Below, one piece after another: positions 23,232 to 34,673 of a DNA stretch of 64,000 nt (the stretch's first letter is position 1; every line of letters begins with the position of its first letter). This DNA comes from Atherinomorus stipes. Taxonomy: Eukaryota; Chordata; Actinopteri; Atheriniformes; Atherinidae. Under the pieces are notes generated by a model. That model had not been told where the DNA came from, searched no databases, and worked only from the letters and a program-made list of their open reading frames with translations. The position numbers were made by a program, and so were the translations under genes. Location: the NCBI GenBank assembly GCA_023101725.1, contig JALJCO010009075.1, positions 1-64,000 of the forward strand, in the 5' to 3' direction.

Positions 23232-24394
23232 TTCTCTAACCACAATGTCTCTCATTTTTATAAATATGGGTTTTAATAAGTATCAGATCAAACTCAGTCT
23301 CTGAACTCCGAAATTCCCAGTTTTCCATAAATGAACACTCGCTACCCTCCACATTCATAACAAGCTGTTATAAATGAATGCGGATCAATTTCTTCCTCAG
23401 GGCAGGACTTTAAATTCTTTGTTTTTCATATTCATGCTTTAGGATGGCAGTGGTTGAGAAGAGGAGTGAGATAGGGGGAGGAAAGAGAAAGTAGGGTAGC
23501 GTGCAGAAAAAAAGAGTGAAATATAGACCAGGTGAGAGGGAGAAGAGAAGGAAGGTTATAATGCTGAGGCAGCTTCTGTTTCGCCCACAGTCACTGCAGT
23601 GGATTCCTGCAGGAGTTCACAAAAATGAGCAGCTTATTGAAGCAATATTGCAAACTATATGAATCGATGGAGGTCTAGTTTTATAGGATTTTGGCTGTTG
23701 GGGTGTGAAGGAGGGAGAAGCAGAAAGAGAGAAGTGGATAAACCACCAGGACAAAGCAGGAGAGGAAGAAACTGAGGGAGCTGTTTCCACAGTACCGTTA
23801 TATTTAGCACGTTGATCATTTTTTGCCTAAAATGTCTTTTTATCCCCCTTATGAAGAACAATCCTCGGCCTACATTATTACCTGAGCCAGAGCTGGGTGC
23901 GGGTTTGCTGCAGCTGTAGGGCAGCAGTAATAGGAATGATTGATCGTGTAATATATTGCGTTACGCATTTCATTTACATGCTGACCTAAATGGGGAAAAA
24001 TAAAGGAAGATGGTGGATTTGGTTACAACAAAGAAACACAATGTTTCCTGTTAGAAAATATGATTATTAGTAACAGCAAAAGATCTTTTTAATAATCCTA
24101 CACTGACTCAGGAAAAGGCCGAGTTATATGAAAAGATTACAGGTAATAGAATAAATTTCTGTTTTACAAGTAAACTTTCCATCTTCACATTCACATATTA
24201 ATGATTTAATCATGTTTTATGTTGTGAAATCCAGTTTACAAGCATTATTAAAACAGAGAAGCATTATCAAACCAAACATTATCAGTCATCATCATCTACA
24301 TTAATGTTATACTTTATCAATAATATTAGAAAACTGTCAAAACTTCAATAAAGGCAGCCAGGTTTTTTCATTTTAGGGAGAAGAAAAAAAAAGA
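23232..24394. other. Intron 1 segment, no feature recognised
   Basis: It includes a purine-rich stretch (about 23450-23560, GA-rich). No exon or transposon structure was seen. Confidence 0.45.
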
Positions 24395-24794
24395 GAATCC
24401 GATGTACCGATACCGATATCCAATATACCGATATTGTCCAACTCTTAAATTCCTACATCTGATATCAACCGATACCGATATATGCAGAGAACTGTGAGGT
24501 TGTATCTCTCATATTTTGAGAAATATTATATTTTGCTCCGAGAGCAAAGATCCCAAAATATCCTTTACTCAGCCAGAGGAGTTCATTTTGGACACCTGTC
24601 CAAAACTGTCATTAAGCTTGACTTGCTCTACAAAACACAAGTTGAGGTATTTTTTAAATTTTGCACAAGGAATGAATATTACATTATTTATTTTTCAGCT
24701 TTAATATCAGTATCGATATCAGTTATCGGCTACATGAGTTTTAAAATATTGGCATATCGGATATCGGCCAAAATTCCAATATCGTGCATCCCTA
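24395..24794. mobile_element. hAT-like element related to family C, 5' end worn
   Basis: The right end reads CCAATATCGTGCATCCCTA. The left part shows GATACCGATATCC and TCAACCGATACCGATATATG, as in the other copies. The shared interior CCCAAAATATCC..CAGCCAGAGGAGTTCATTTT also occurs at 31940-31985. Confidence 0.65.
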
Positions 24795-25790
24795 TTAATA
24801 AATGATATTAAGTACATTTATAACTGTTCATTTGTTCCCTTTTTTATTTTACAAAGCTAAATGTTTATGTCAAACCTGATGCCGTCACTCACATGGAAAG
24901 TTATACGGTTCGTTCATTCAACAGTAGTATCGCATCGGTGTTGGCCGATATGTTCAGGCCAGCTGTTGGTATCGGATTGGATTGGAAAAAACTGGATGGG
25001 TGCATCTTCAGTTCCAGAGATACGGCTCTCTGTACTCATCAGATTATTTAACCTCATATTAAACCTTTCTGGTTAATTAAAAAATGTCAGCTACTGTTTT
25101 TTTCTTTACTGTTTCCCACTCTCACAATGTGAGTCTGTTTCTTGCAGCTGTGTTAAAACTGAGAGTTTTCATTCAGATGTTGGCGTGACAGGAGAGACTT
25201 CCCATTCCAGGAAGTCCTGTCAGACGTCACAGTGGCTCAGGCATTCAAGCAAACAGCATGAGCCCGGCTTTGGAGAGAAGGCAGCCGTTATAAATAATTC
25301 AGTAATTTGTTAAGTCAGAATTTTTTCTCTCTAGTTACGTTCCTGCTGTTGTTTTGGACATATTGCATATAATGTATTCCCTCACATTATGTCAGCGTCC
25401 TCCCATGGAACTTAATTTTCTGTCTGGCTCCAGATCCCAACAGAAATCATTTAAGCCCCCCCCCCCCCCCCCCCCCAGAGCAGGGTTTTATTTTGTCCTT
25501 TTATTAAAAAAACTAAACAGGTATTTATTTATTTACATGGCAGAATGCCATTTCTGTCTGTGTTCTCATGTACACTACACATGCACAGACACGTGCACAC
25601 TCCCACCAGCAGACAGAGCGCATGTTGAAAAAATATGTTGCAAGAAGAAGCTTAAAATCGATGGATCCAGCATATTATGTAAGTTTTTATAACTCTGCTA
25701 CAGGCTGGGGCCTTCCTGAGACAAGCAGGGAGCTAGCTATTAGCCACCACAGCTAAAGTCAGCAGCTGGTCTGCTGCCTGTCAATCAAAA
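24795..25790. other. Intron 1 segment with hAT remnant and poly-C tract
   Basis: A worn GATATCGG-type remnant lies at about 24925-25012 (GTTGGTATCGGATTGG..GGATGGGTGCATC). A run of about 22 C is at 25459-25480. No gene is seen. Confidence 0.45.
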
Positions 25791-26208
25791 GGACACGCCC
25801 TTTTTATGAAATTTCAAGATAAAAGGGATACAACACCCACCGAGTGATGGTCCTTCACTTTCTACTCACCCTCATGCTGAGAAAGACTCTGGAGCACTTT
25901 TTTAAATGTCAAATGCAGCCGGAGATCCGGAGGAGGGGGGGGGGGTTTCCCCCAGCTTTCATATAATGGAGTTCACCGGTGACTGAAGCAAAAAGGTCCA
26001 TAAAAGTCCACAAAACTTGTTAATATTCCTCCATACTGCTCGTCCAGTGTAATCCAAGTGTCCTGAGTGGGAAGCGTCCCGAATTTACTCCAAACGACAT
26101 CATTTAGTATTTTTATAGCTTAAACAGTAGAACATCGTACTTCCCCGATCCGCATCCGTGCAAGTTCATGACACTACGGAAGCCACGGCAGACCAAACCA
26201 GAGATCGC
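25791..26208 (+). repeat. Dispersed repeat D, copy 1
   Basis: Shared blocks with an inverted copy at about 38931-39145 include GATACAACACCCACCGA, TCCAAGTGTCCTGAGTGGG and CGGAAGCCACGGCAGA. In both copies a CTTT/GAAA microsatellite lies at the same edge. It is non-coding, and class and ends are unknown. Confidence 0.7.
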
Positions 26209-26336
<128 letters not shown>

Positions 26337-26349
26337 ATCCTCTGATAAT

Positions 26350-26460
26350 GGCCGTTCAGACCAAACGTAATTTTGGTGTCAAAAACACGCTTGACGCCCA
26401 AAGTTGGACGTTTGTTTACATTAAATCAGATGCTTGACATTCAGACACCAAAACGCTCTA
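26350..26460 (+). repeat. Harbinger-like terminal fragment
   Basis: GGCCGTTCAGACCAAACGTA followed by GACGCCCAAAGTTGGACG resembles the terminus near 4883. The partner end was not found. Confidence 0.4.
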
Positions 26461-26984
26461 CAAGCCCGAGTCCTGGACTCGTTTTGTGTTGTTTTCCTTT
26501 GCAATATAGTGATGCACAGTATGAAAAACTGATGCCCATAACCCATAATTCTCTGCTTCTCATGACCGATACCAAAATCAAAGCTATAAATGATGTCATA
26601 CACATTCCTTGTGCAGAATGAGGAAAAAATACTTCTCCTGCATCTGCTGCAGATCCGGTAGTTGCCGGAGACGTCATAATGTTGCGTGGTGGGTGCGGCC
26701 CTATGATGTTCCTGCCCCATGGATTAAATTAAAAAAAAATAAACAAAAATAAAAGAGCATTCCGCAGTTTAGTCACTAAAAAGCGTCGGTAATATTTGGT
26801 CAATTATTTTGATAACTGTTTTATTTACAGTTTTATATTCCTGTATTTCCTCATTTCAAGGAGTATTTTAAGATCTGGCTAGGGACTACAGATGAAAACT
26901 TGCCTTTTGGCTAAATCTGACATATTTAGAAGTTTTGTTTTTGTTTTTTTATTTGCTCTGTCCCTATCAAATATACAAATAAAA
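26461..26984. other. Intron 1 segment, no feature recognised
   Basis: Short frames only. No splice-bounded coding stretch or repeat was identified. Confidence 0.4.
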
Positions 26985-27075
26985 TGTTAAAATATTGGCC
27001 GATATCAGGCAGATAGATATTCATTTTTAAAGCCAATATCGGCTGATATAATTGGACCAATAATATTGTGCATAA
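26985..27075. repeat. hAT-like fragment (family C type)
   Basis: AAATATTGGCCGATATCAGG and GCCAATATCGGCTGATATAA are inverted GATATCGG-type blocks like those in the complete hAT-like copies. Only a remnant remains. Confidence 0.5.
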
Positions 27076-27632
27076 CTAATTGAATCTATTTGTATTTTGG
27101 AAACCAGAGCATACATTTAGTGAAACACAAACATTATGGATGACATTTGAGAAAATGTCCCACGCTGTTTTTTCATTGCTTCTGCCTCTGTGTAACAGTT
27201 TTTCTTCAAAATCTTCCAAATTTTCTCTTGTGGGGGTTTAGCAGTAGAACAGCAAGTATTTTGAAAATGGGATTTAACTTTTTTAGTCATGGAGGCAAAC
27301 TTGCATTTTGTCTACTGGATGAGAGTCACAAACAGCTTTTCTTTTTTTATTTCCCCAAAGACTCTCATTATTATATAATAACCGTTGATCCATTTACACT
27401 GAAGAGAAAAACTTAACTTGTGCAGGTTAAAAACATTATTCCAACTTTTTAAGTCACAGATTTAAATCTCCCATGGTGGTCTGACAAGAGAGATTCACCT
27501 CAGAGCCTCAGTTTATGTTCTCCAGTGAGGTTTAGGAACATTTGAAGTAGTAGATCTGTGACACAAAGCTGGGTTAGAAAGAAGTTCATAGGAAACTGCA
27601 GCATATGAAGTTGTATCTGAGCCGTCAACATA
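27076..27632. other. Intron 1 segment, no feature recognised
   Basis: AT-rich. An 89-codon frame at 27147 has no recognisable domain. Confidence 0.4.
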
Positions 27633-29240
27633 CAGTTGTGTGAAAAAGTGTTTGCCTCTTTCCTGATTTCTTATTTTTTACATGTTTGTCACACTTATAT
27701 GCTTCAGATCATCAAACAAGTTTAAATGTGAGACAAAGATGACACAAGTAAACACAAAATGCAGTTTTTAAATGGAGATTTTTATTAGTAAAGGGGGAAA
27801 ATCTAAACCTCCATGGCCCTGTTTGAAAAAGTGATTGCCTCCCCTGTTAAAACATAAATTAACTGTGGTTTGTCACATCTTTTGGAAAGCTGAGTTCAAT
27901 TTCTCTAGCCACACCCAGGCCTGATTACTGCCACACCTGTTCTAAATTAAGAAATCACTTAAATAGGACCTGCCTGATGAAGTTGAGTAGACCAAAAGAT
28001 CCTCAAAAGTTAGACATCATGCTGCGATCCAAAGAAATTCAGGAACAAATGAGAAACAAAGTAATTGAGATCCATCAGTCTGGAAAAGGTTCCAAAGCCA
28101 TTTCTAAAGCTTTGGGACTCCAGAGAACCACAGTGAGAGCCATTATCCACAAATGGTGAAAACATGGAACAGTGGTGAACCTTCCCAGGAGGGGCCGGCC
28201 GACCAAAATGACCCCAAGAGCACAGCGACGACTCATCCAAGAGGTCACAAAAGACCCCAGAACAACATCCAAGAACTGCAGGCCTCACTTGCCTCAATGA
28301 AGGTCAGTGTTCATGACTCCACCATCAGAAAGAGACTGGGGGGCAAAAATGGCTGCATGGCAGAGTTCCAAGACCAAAACCACTGCTGAGCAAAAAGAAC
28401 ATAAAGGCTCGTCTCAGTTTAGCCAGAAAGCATCTTGATGATCCCCAAGACTTTTGGGAAAATACTCTGTGGACTAACGAGACAAAAGTTGAACATTTTG
28501 GAAGGTGTAGGTCCCATTACATCTGGCGTAAAAGTAACACGGCATTTCAGAAAAGGAACATCATAGCAACAGTAGAATATGGTGGTTTTAGTGTGATGGT
28601 CTGGGGCTGTTTTGCTGCTTCAGGACCTGGAAGACTTGCTGTGGTAAATGGAACCATGAATTCTGCTGTCTACCAAAAAATCCTGAAGGAGAACGTCCGG
28701 CCATCTGTTGGTGACCTCAAGCTGGAGCGCACTTGGGTTCTGCAGCAGAACAATGATCCAGAACACACCAGCAAGTCCACCTCTGGATGGCTTAAGAACA
28801 ACAACATGAAGACTTTGGAGTGGCCTAGTCAAAGTCCCCACCTGAATCCCATTGAGATGCTGTGGCATGACCTTAAAAAGGCGGTTCATGCTGGAAAAGC
28901 CTCCAATGTGGCTGAATTACAACAATTCTGCAAAGATGAGTGGAACAAAATTCCTCCACAGCGCTGTAGAAGACTCACTGCCAGTTATCACAAACGCTTG
29001 ATTGCAGTTGTTGCTGCTAAGGGTGGAACAACCAGTTATTAGGTTTAGAGGGCAATCGCTTTTCCACACAGGGACATGTGGGTTTGGATTGCTAATAAAA
29101 ACCTTCATTTCAAAACTGCATTTTGTGTTTACTTGTGTTATCTTTGTCTAATATTTAAATTTGTTTGATGATCTGAAACACTTAAGTGTGACAAACGTGC
29201 AAAAAATAAGAAATCAGGCAAACACTTTTTCACACAACTC
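27633..29240 (+). mobile_element. Tc1-like transposon, 1.6 kb, family B
   Basis: It is flanked by TA on both sides (27631-27632 and 29241-29242). The ends AGTTGTGTGAAAAAGTGTTT and AAACACTTTTTCACACAACT are inverted repeats that extend about 200 bp. The arms include GATCATCAAACAA and ACAAGTAAACACAAAATGCA, with complements near 29110-29180. It encodes a complete-length but inactivated transposase on the plus strand. Confidence 0.92.
28019..29042 (+). pseudogene. Tc1-like transposase, family B, inactivated
   Basis: It starts MLRSKEIQEQMRNKVIEIHQ with the first helix-turn-helix (SKAISKALGLQRTTVRAI). It stops at IIHKW (28157), where TGA replaces what is normally an Arg codon (a CpG-type C to T change). 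The second domain continues in another frame (ELQASLASMKVSVHDSTIRK) and breaks again near 28345. The catalytic part reads LWTNETKVEHFGR, then MMVWGCFAASGPGRLAV, WVLQQNNDPEHTSKS, and SQSPHLNPIEMLWHDLKK to the stop at 29042. In active relatives the motifs are TDETK and QQDNDPKHT. Both catalytic Asp positions are therefore Asn here and only the Glu remains. The last 149 codons are open, but the enzyme would be dead even without the frameshifts. Confidence 0.9.
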
Positions 29241-29242
29241 TA

Positions 29243-29992
29243 CGTTTAATCAGCGGAGATTAATTTGTTTTGTCTGATCATATCAGAGAGGTGTGGCCTT
29301 CAAGCCTTCAAACACAGATGCAATTAGGAGGATCTCCATCCTGCATGTTGGAGGCGAGCCTGTTAGGTATGCATAGCCATTCTCTTTGTGAGGTATGATG
29401 GAGGAATGCTGGATCAAAGTTGTTTGTGCCTCTGAGCCGGCAGGGGAGGCTTTTTCTTTCCCTCTCCTTTGTGCGAATATGTCTTGCATTAATAATCACA
29501 GCCATTTTGCTTGTGCTCAGGGACAAGCTGCTCTCTCTGATTGTTGGAGTTTTCTTAGATGTATGCAGAGTGATATCACAACACCAGTTTGTCTCAAGTG
29601 CCCTTCCTACTTTTCTGTATGCAATCACTGATCTTTTTGCACTCCATCTTCAGGAAATGCACCCTGTTTTTCTTCTCTCTTTCATTCCTCTTACCTCCTC
29701 ATATTTCCACCTCTTTGTTTTTTGCTTCCTGACAACCTTCCATGGCGTTAATCTGCCTGGAATCCCACTTCTGGTGTTCGTGCTTCGTGTTTATCCACTC
29801 TGTTTTCAGCTTTGGATGTCTCACTTTCCGCCTCTTCCCCTCTGTCCTGTCTCTATCCGTCCTCTTGTATTACACGACGCTCGTACATGATGATTCGCTC
29901 CTCGTCCAAACATCTGTTCACCTGTCCTTCCCCATAAGTATGTTTATCGTCACTCCTCTTTCATCCGTTCTTTCTCTCCTCCTGTGTTGCAG
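29243..29992 (+). other. mgat5b: End of intron 1 with acceptor of exon 2
   Basis: A pyrimidine-rich tract (TTCTTTCTCTCCTCCTGTG) leads to the AG at 29991-29992. The open frame through 29420-29890 is pyrimidine-rich intron reading as hydrophobic residues. I do not accept it as coding. Confidence 0.6.
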
Positions 29993-30105
29993 GATATTCG
30001 TGGTGGGAGTTGGCTTCTTCAGCCTGTGCTTTCTAATGACCTCTCTGGGGGGACAGTTCTCAACCAAGAGACTGGGGGACTCCCCTTTCACCATCCGCAC
30101 AGAAG
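29993..30105 (+). CDS. mgat5b: mgat5b coding exon 2 (signal anchor)
   Basis: Joined to exon 1 it encodes residues 23-60: RIFVVGVGFFSLCFLMTSLG, then GQFSTKRLGDSPFTIRTE. Residues 24-41 are a strongly hydrophobic type II signal anchor that would hold the enzyme in the Golgi membrane with Arg and Lys residues on the cytoplasmic side. The following stem residues FTIRTE match vertebrate MGAT5B closely. The acceptor is TTGCAG and the donor is GAAG|GTAATG at 30106. One base is left over, consistent with the Val that follows in the family. The catalytic GT18 domain must lie in later exons outside the window. The related MGAT5 has a quite different N-terminus, which argues for the B paralogue. Confidence 0.88.
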
Positions 30106-30413
30106 GTAATGATGTGTGTGAACAGCTTCTTCACTGAGTTAAAATGCTGTAGCGTTGCTGCATAATGCAGAACGGCAACTTGTCCTGCCCATGCTTCGCT
30201 CTCATATCCAACCCCAACGTTTCCAGTATGCATTGGCCTAAACAGGAAGTGACCTTTGTGATTTAATGGAGGGAGGGGAAGCTAGTCAGACTTTTAGGGG
30301 GGCTCAGCCCTTAAAGTAAGAAGTGACCTGCGAAAGTTTTCACTGCCTCTATACTTAAACATTTCATTCAATAAAATTGAATAGTTGTTTATTTGATTTA
30401 TTTTATGAGCACA

Positions 30414-30938
30414 CACTCAAAAATAGAGGTACGAAACAGGAACGTTTCTGTACCTGTAGGTACATTTTTTACGAATGTTCACTCAAAAGTACAATATTGG
30501 TCTTAATGAGGCCAGAAGTACCTATATACTATGAAAAAGGGTCCAAAGTGATACAAAGTACAAATTTGTACCATTTCAACCCTAAGGGTACCTGCAGCAT
30601 TGAAAAATGTGTGTAGCTTGTACGATAACTATAGATAGCAGTACTTCAAAACAGAAGTATGATTATAGTTATTATATTATGATCTTCATAATAATCATAG
30701 CAATCATAGTAGTAATTATATGTATAATTATATTATATGTGTTTGGCCTAATATTTATATAACAATTATTCATTTATTATTAGTATCTTTGATTGTTGCC
30801 ATAATCTCTATTTTATTGACTTTTATTTATAATTTTTTATTGGTTTAATTGTACTTTAACTGGTACAGCTTAATAAGCTACAGGACCCAAGGGTACAGAA
30901 ATGTCTTAAGTACAAACTGGTACCTCTATTTTTCAGTG
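30414..30938. mobile_element. MITE with CACTC/GAGTG-type ends
   Basis: CACTCAAAAATAGAGGTAC at the left is mirrored by GTACCTCTATTTTTCAGTG at the right with one mismatch. Inner blocks TTTCTGTACC and GGTACAGAAA also pair. It has no coding content. CACT-type ends suggest a CACTA/EnSpm-like derivative, but I could not see a matching 3-bp duplication. Confidence 0.7.
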
Positions 30939-31806
30939 TGTACAAGACAATTGGAGGAACAGATCCAGATGACCTGTGGGGTGTGGTGGGTTCACGCTGG
31001 GCCAGGAGGTCGCTGACGTGAACATTTTCTCTGCAAATCCCAACTTTTATAAAGTGAAGCTGGACAAATTAAGGTTTTAGTCCAGACAGTTCAGGAGAAG
31101 TCTCCAAAATGAGCACTTTGGCCCCCAAGTTCTCCAGTTCAGGGGCCTCAGGTTTTAAAAGGCTAACTGTTCACAGAGCTCAGGTGAAGCATCAGGACTT
31201 ACATCAAGTTTGGGTTTGCTTAGAGATGAGATCATTTCCACCCAAAGTAAAGTTGTGTAAATACTTAAATGGATTTCCGCTGGAGTCATACTGAAGACAA
31301 AATTGATCTTTAGTCTGTTTTAGAGATAAGGCCCCGACTCAGCAGCCTTAATGAGCTTGTTGCAGCAGTGCATAAACCAAAAGGATTAACTAGCGAGGCA
31401 GCTGAAAACAGGGTTGCCAAATATATGTTGGCAGCCGTAGACATGCCCAGCAGCACGTTTTAATAACATCAACAGTATGTGTGGGAAACATTTTCCTTCA
31501 TTTGTAGAGAAATGTGTCCATGAATAACTCCTGGAGATCATGCTGAAAAACCTGATGCAAACTGCTTCTCATCATCCCAGATCACATTTATGCAAGAAAA
31601 CTGTGTTTATGTACATCACAGCACGTCCTCAGTCTTATTTAAAATAAATAGACTTGACTTTAGTTTCTGTCTGTTCATATCACAGCCCTGAGTTTGACAT
31701 ATTTTCCCATCCTATAAGGTAAATGCGACTGTATGTTCACAGGCAAGGGCACCTTACAAATGTATTACCAAGAATAGATAATTCCTGAGTATTCCCCCTT
31801 TTCTTT
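30939..31806. other. Intron 2 segment, no feature recognised
   Basis: Ordinary AT-rich sequence without repeat ends or splice-bounded frames. Confidence 0.4.
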
Positions 31807-32117
31807 TAGGGATGTTCGATATTGCCTTTTTTTTTAAACCAATATCTGATATCATACAACTCTTAATTTCCGATACCCGATATCAACTGATACCGATATG
31901 AGTTTGTATCTCTCATGTTTTGAGAAATACAGCTATGGGAGAGCAAAGATCCCAAAATACTCAGCCAGAGGAGTTCATTTTGGACATCTGGCTGAAAAAG
32001 AGGAAAAATATGAAAAAGGAAGATATAAGAAAGAAGAGGAAAGAAAGAAAGAGAGGAAAGAAGAAAAGGAAAAAAAAAAAAAAAAGAAACGAAAGAAACA
32101 AGGAAAAAATAAAGAAA

Positions 32118-32281
32118 CCAGATATGAGATACTAGCAGGTATAAGATACTACCAGATATCAGATACTAGCAGGTATAAGGTACTACCAGATATCAGATAC
32201 TAGCAGGTATAAGGTACTACCAGATATCAGACTCTAGCAGGTATAAGATGCAACCAGATATCAGATACTAGCAGGTATTAG
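32118..32281. repeat. 34-bp minisatellite, five units
   Basis: Units start at 32118, 32152, 32186, 32220 and 32254, exactly 34 bp apart, each reading CCAGATATCAGATACTAGCA then GGTATAAGGTACTA with few changes. Sister hAT copies at 38300 and 43230 have this sequence once, so the array arose locally. Confidence 0.92.
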
Positions 32282-32679
32282 CCAACATGTGGCTAATTCT
32301 AATGTTTCTTACAACTTGCTAACTTAACCAACAACTTAAAACCAGACATATTATCAGCAGCTTCAAAGCAAGTCAGTCTGTAGCAGCAGCAGCTGCACTG
32401 TAGTCACATGACTCTGAAAGGAATGCTGGGATATGAAGTTCTTCCACAATAACAGGGACTTTTATACATGCTGGCCCGCTGCTAATGGAACAAGATTGAA
32501 TGGAATGAAATCTCATGAGATCTGGCTATTTCGTAAACATTGGTTTGAAAAAAATTATGTTGATTTTCCGATATCACATTTCATGCTGATACTGGCCAAT
32601 AGTATCGGTTGGCTGATAATATTGGACAGCCATTGGATGTTAAGTTATTCCAGAATGACAAACCTTTTTACATGCTACC

Positions 32680-32682
<3 letters not shown>

Positions 32683-32726
<44 letters not shown>

Positions 32727-32770
32727 TATATATATATATTTATATATATATATATATATATATAATTATA
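32683..32770. repeat. TA microsatellite
   Basis: About 88 bases of nearly pure TA with two small interruptions, lying inside the hAT-like element. Confidence 0.95.
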
Positions 32771-32811
32771 TAAAACAGTGCCTTCCTGAATATTAGGTTA
32801 CAAATATCTTC

Positions 32812-32955
32812 GAGACTGCTCGACCATTCCGAGACAGTGCGAGACCGAGAGACCCGAGACCAAAGACTGTCGAGGCCGTGACGAGACCAAGACCGTGAAA
32901 AGGTGGTGTCAAGACCGGTCTCGAGACCAAGACCGGTCTTGAGAACTACAAGTCT
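32812..32955. repeat. GAGACC-rich palindromic repeat
   Basis: Repeated GAGACC and GACCAAGACC blocks with inverted partners (AAGACCGGTCTCGAGACC) form self-complementary sequence. It is probably the end of another element inserted in the hAT copy. Confidence 0.6.
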
Positions 32956-32987
32956 AGTAGACCGATAAGAATGGGCATCCCTACTTC

Positions 32988-34466
32988 TTTTGTTCCTTGC
33001 AAGTAACCAGTTTTCCTTCTGTTAGATCAGTTTTAGTAGAAACCATGAATGTGAGTTTGCTGCCTCTAACAGAGCGAGTGCTTTTTCCACCAAAGCTATC
33101 TCACTAGAGAAATGACATGCAATGGTCAGCCAGCAATATCACGTGACCCGGAGTTCGGTTTGATCCCAGTGGCAAGGCAGGAAAAAAAGACTGAGTCCTG
33201 GGGTGAAAACTGAAAGTCAGATTTATTTTTCATGGAGGCCGAACATTTCACCGCACCACTGTTTCAAATAAGTCACCATAGATTGTGAGGGATTTCTTTC
33301 CGTGTGTGGTCTGTTTGGGTTCCCTTCAGCTTTTTAAGCTTGGCGAGGGCCAGTCTGTGTTGGCGGGCGAGCACGGTGAAGATGGAGGAGTGTTGTTCTG
33401 AACGTGAGTCATTCAGGTGATGTGTGCGAGGGAGAACGATGCACAGGTGAAAACAGCACATTTTAAACGAATGTATCCAAGCGAAGCAGTGTGTGTTTGT
33501 GTGCGTGTGTGTGTGTGCTTGACGCAGAGAGGTCATCTGGGATTACTGTGTCTGAGATAAATGAAGATTACTGTGTTTGTGTGATAAATTAGGATTCCTC
33601 TGCATGTGTCAGTGTTTCTTAGTAAAATATACTTGATTAATCAACCGTTCATGTGCTGCAGCCTGAGAAGACATCTGGAGTAAGCTCATTAAAAACTGCA
33701 TACTCCCCAACTCAATTTACCCATAGGAGTTAGCTGTGTGTGCATGTGTGTGTGCATCTGTCTATATTTGTTTGTATCATTTATGTACTTTAATATCTCA
33801 ATGCTCGACAACACGCATCGGATGCTCGTCATCTTCTTCGCCTGGCTGCATTTGTTCATGCGTGCCCCACCGTTTCACCTCTTTTCTCTGTGGTCCACTA
33901 CCACGCGCTGCTTCTGTCGTTTCTCCTTTTGTGTGCATCCGTGCGGCTGTTTTACATGTGTTTGCAATGAGCTGGCTGGAAATCGGTTGTTAAATGGGGC
34001 GACAGCAGCAGTGTGGGACAAGATTGAAGCCGGAGAGACTGAGAGACCGATCCATCTGCTCTCCGCAAAAAGATCAGCCTCGCAAAACAACTGGCCCTTT
34101 CATTAAGCCCCCACTGGCCTCCTGCAGTGCGGCACACACACTCCTACAACCACAGACACACAGTTGGAGTCCTACTCTCATGTTTCACATCACACTCCTG
34201 CCAGTGTTGACAGACTGCTGTTAGCAACACCAAACCAGAGTTACTTTATTTGTGGTCATTTTACTGACATTTGGCCTTGTCATGATTATGATGCTCAAGA
34301 TTTCACACGGACAAAGCAAACATTTTGATGCTGTTCATTTATTATTTCAAGCAGAGGATGTAAATGAACTAAGTTGCTACTTTTGCTCCCCCATGTCACC
34401 AGGAGGGGCCAAGTGCTCTTAATAAGAATTTTTTAAAAAAGAAGATGAAGTAAAAATAAATCAAAT
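32988..34466. other. Intron 2 segment, no gene seen
   Basis: It contains short GT-rich tracts (about 33490-33520 and 33735-33755). A frame at 33738-34106 and its neighbours show no domain and no convincing splice pair. Confidence 0.4.
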
Positions 34467-34572
34467 AGGGATGTTTTACATTGGCTTTTATAACGATATC
34501 CAATGTACCAATATTATCCAACCCTTAATTTCCGATATCCAATGTCAGCCGATGCCGATCTATGCAGACAAC
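34467..34572. repeat. hAT-like 5' fragment (family C)
   Basis: TAGGGATGTTTTACATTGGC, TATCCAACCCTTAATTTCCG and GATCTATGCAGACA follow the 5' part of the family C copies, then homology stops about 100 bp before a Tc1 element. Confidence 0.6.
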
Positions 34573-34673
34573 TGTGGCATGATCGTTTCTGACTGTAAAT
34601 AACCTTTTTATTTTTCCATAACTGCTGGAGATTTCTGTCTTTTTAAAACTGTCAAGGTTCCTGGGCAGATGTA

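Larger units (their letters stand above)
31807..32987. mobile_element. hAT-like element, family C, 1.2 kb, with insertions
   Basis: It starts TAGGGATGTTCGATATTGCC and ends GATAAGAATGGGCATCCCTA, with related 8-mers beside it (TTTCTTTT and CTTCTTTT). The interior shares GCCAACATGTGGCTAATTCT, AGCAGCTGCACTGTAGTCAC and GGAATGCTGGGATATGAAGT with copies at 22481, 38012 and 43227. Inside it lie an A-rich tract, a 34-bp minisatellite, a TA microsatellite and a GAGACC-rich palindromic segment. No transposase is present. Confidence 0.75.

Noticed and set aside
29420..29890. 156-codon hydrophobic frame before mgat5b exon 2
   Set aside because: The hydrophobicity follows from pyrimidine-rich intron sequence. 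There is no splice support and no homology that I recognise.
32118..32281. CRISPR-like 34-bp repeat
   Set aside because: Whole units repeat without spacers inside a hAT element.
33738..34106. 122-codon frame with Phe- and Cys-rich start
   Set aside because: It begins in a GT-rich tract and lacks domain similarity or splice support.
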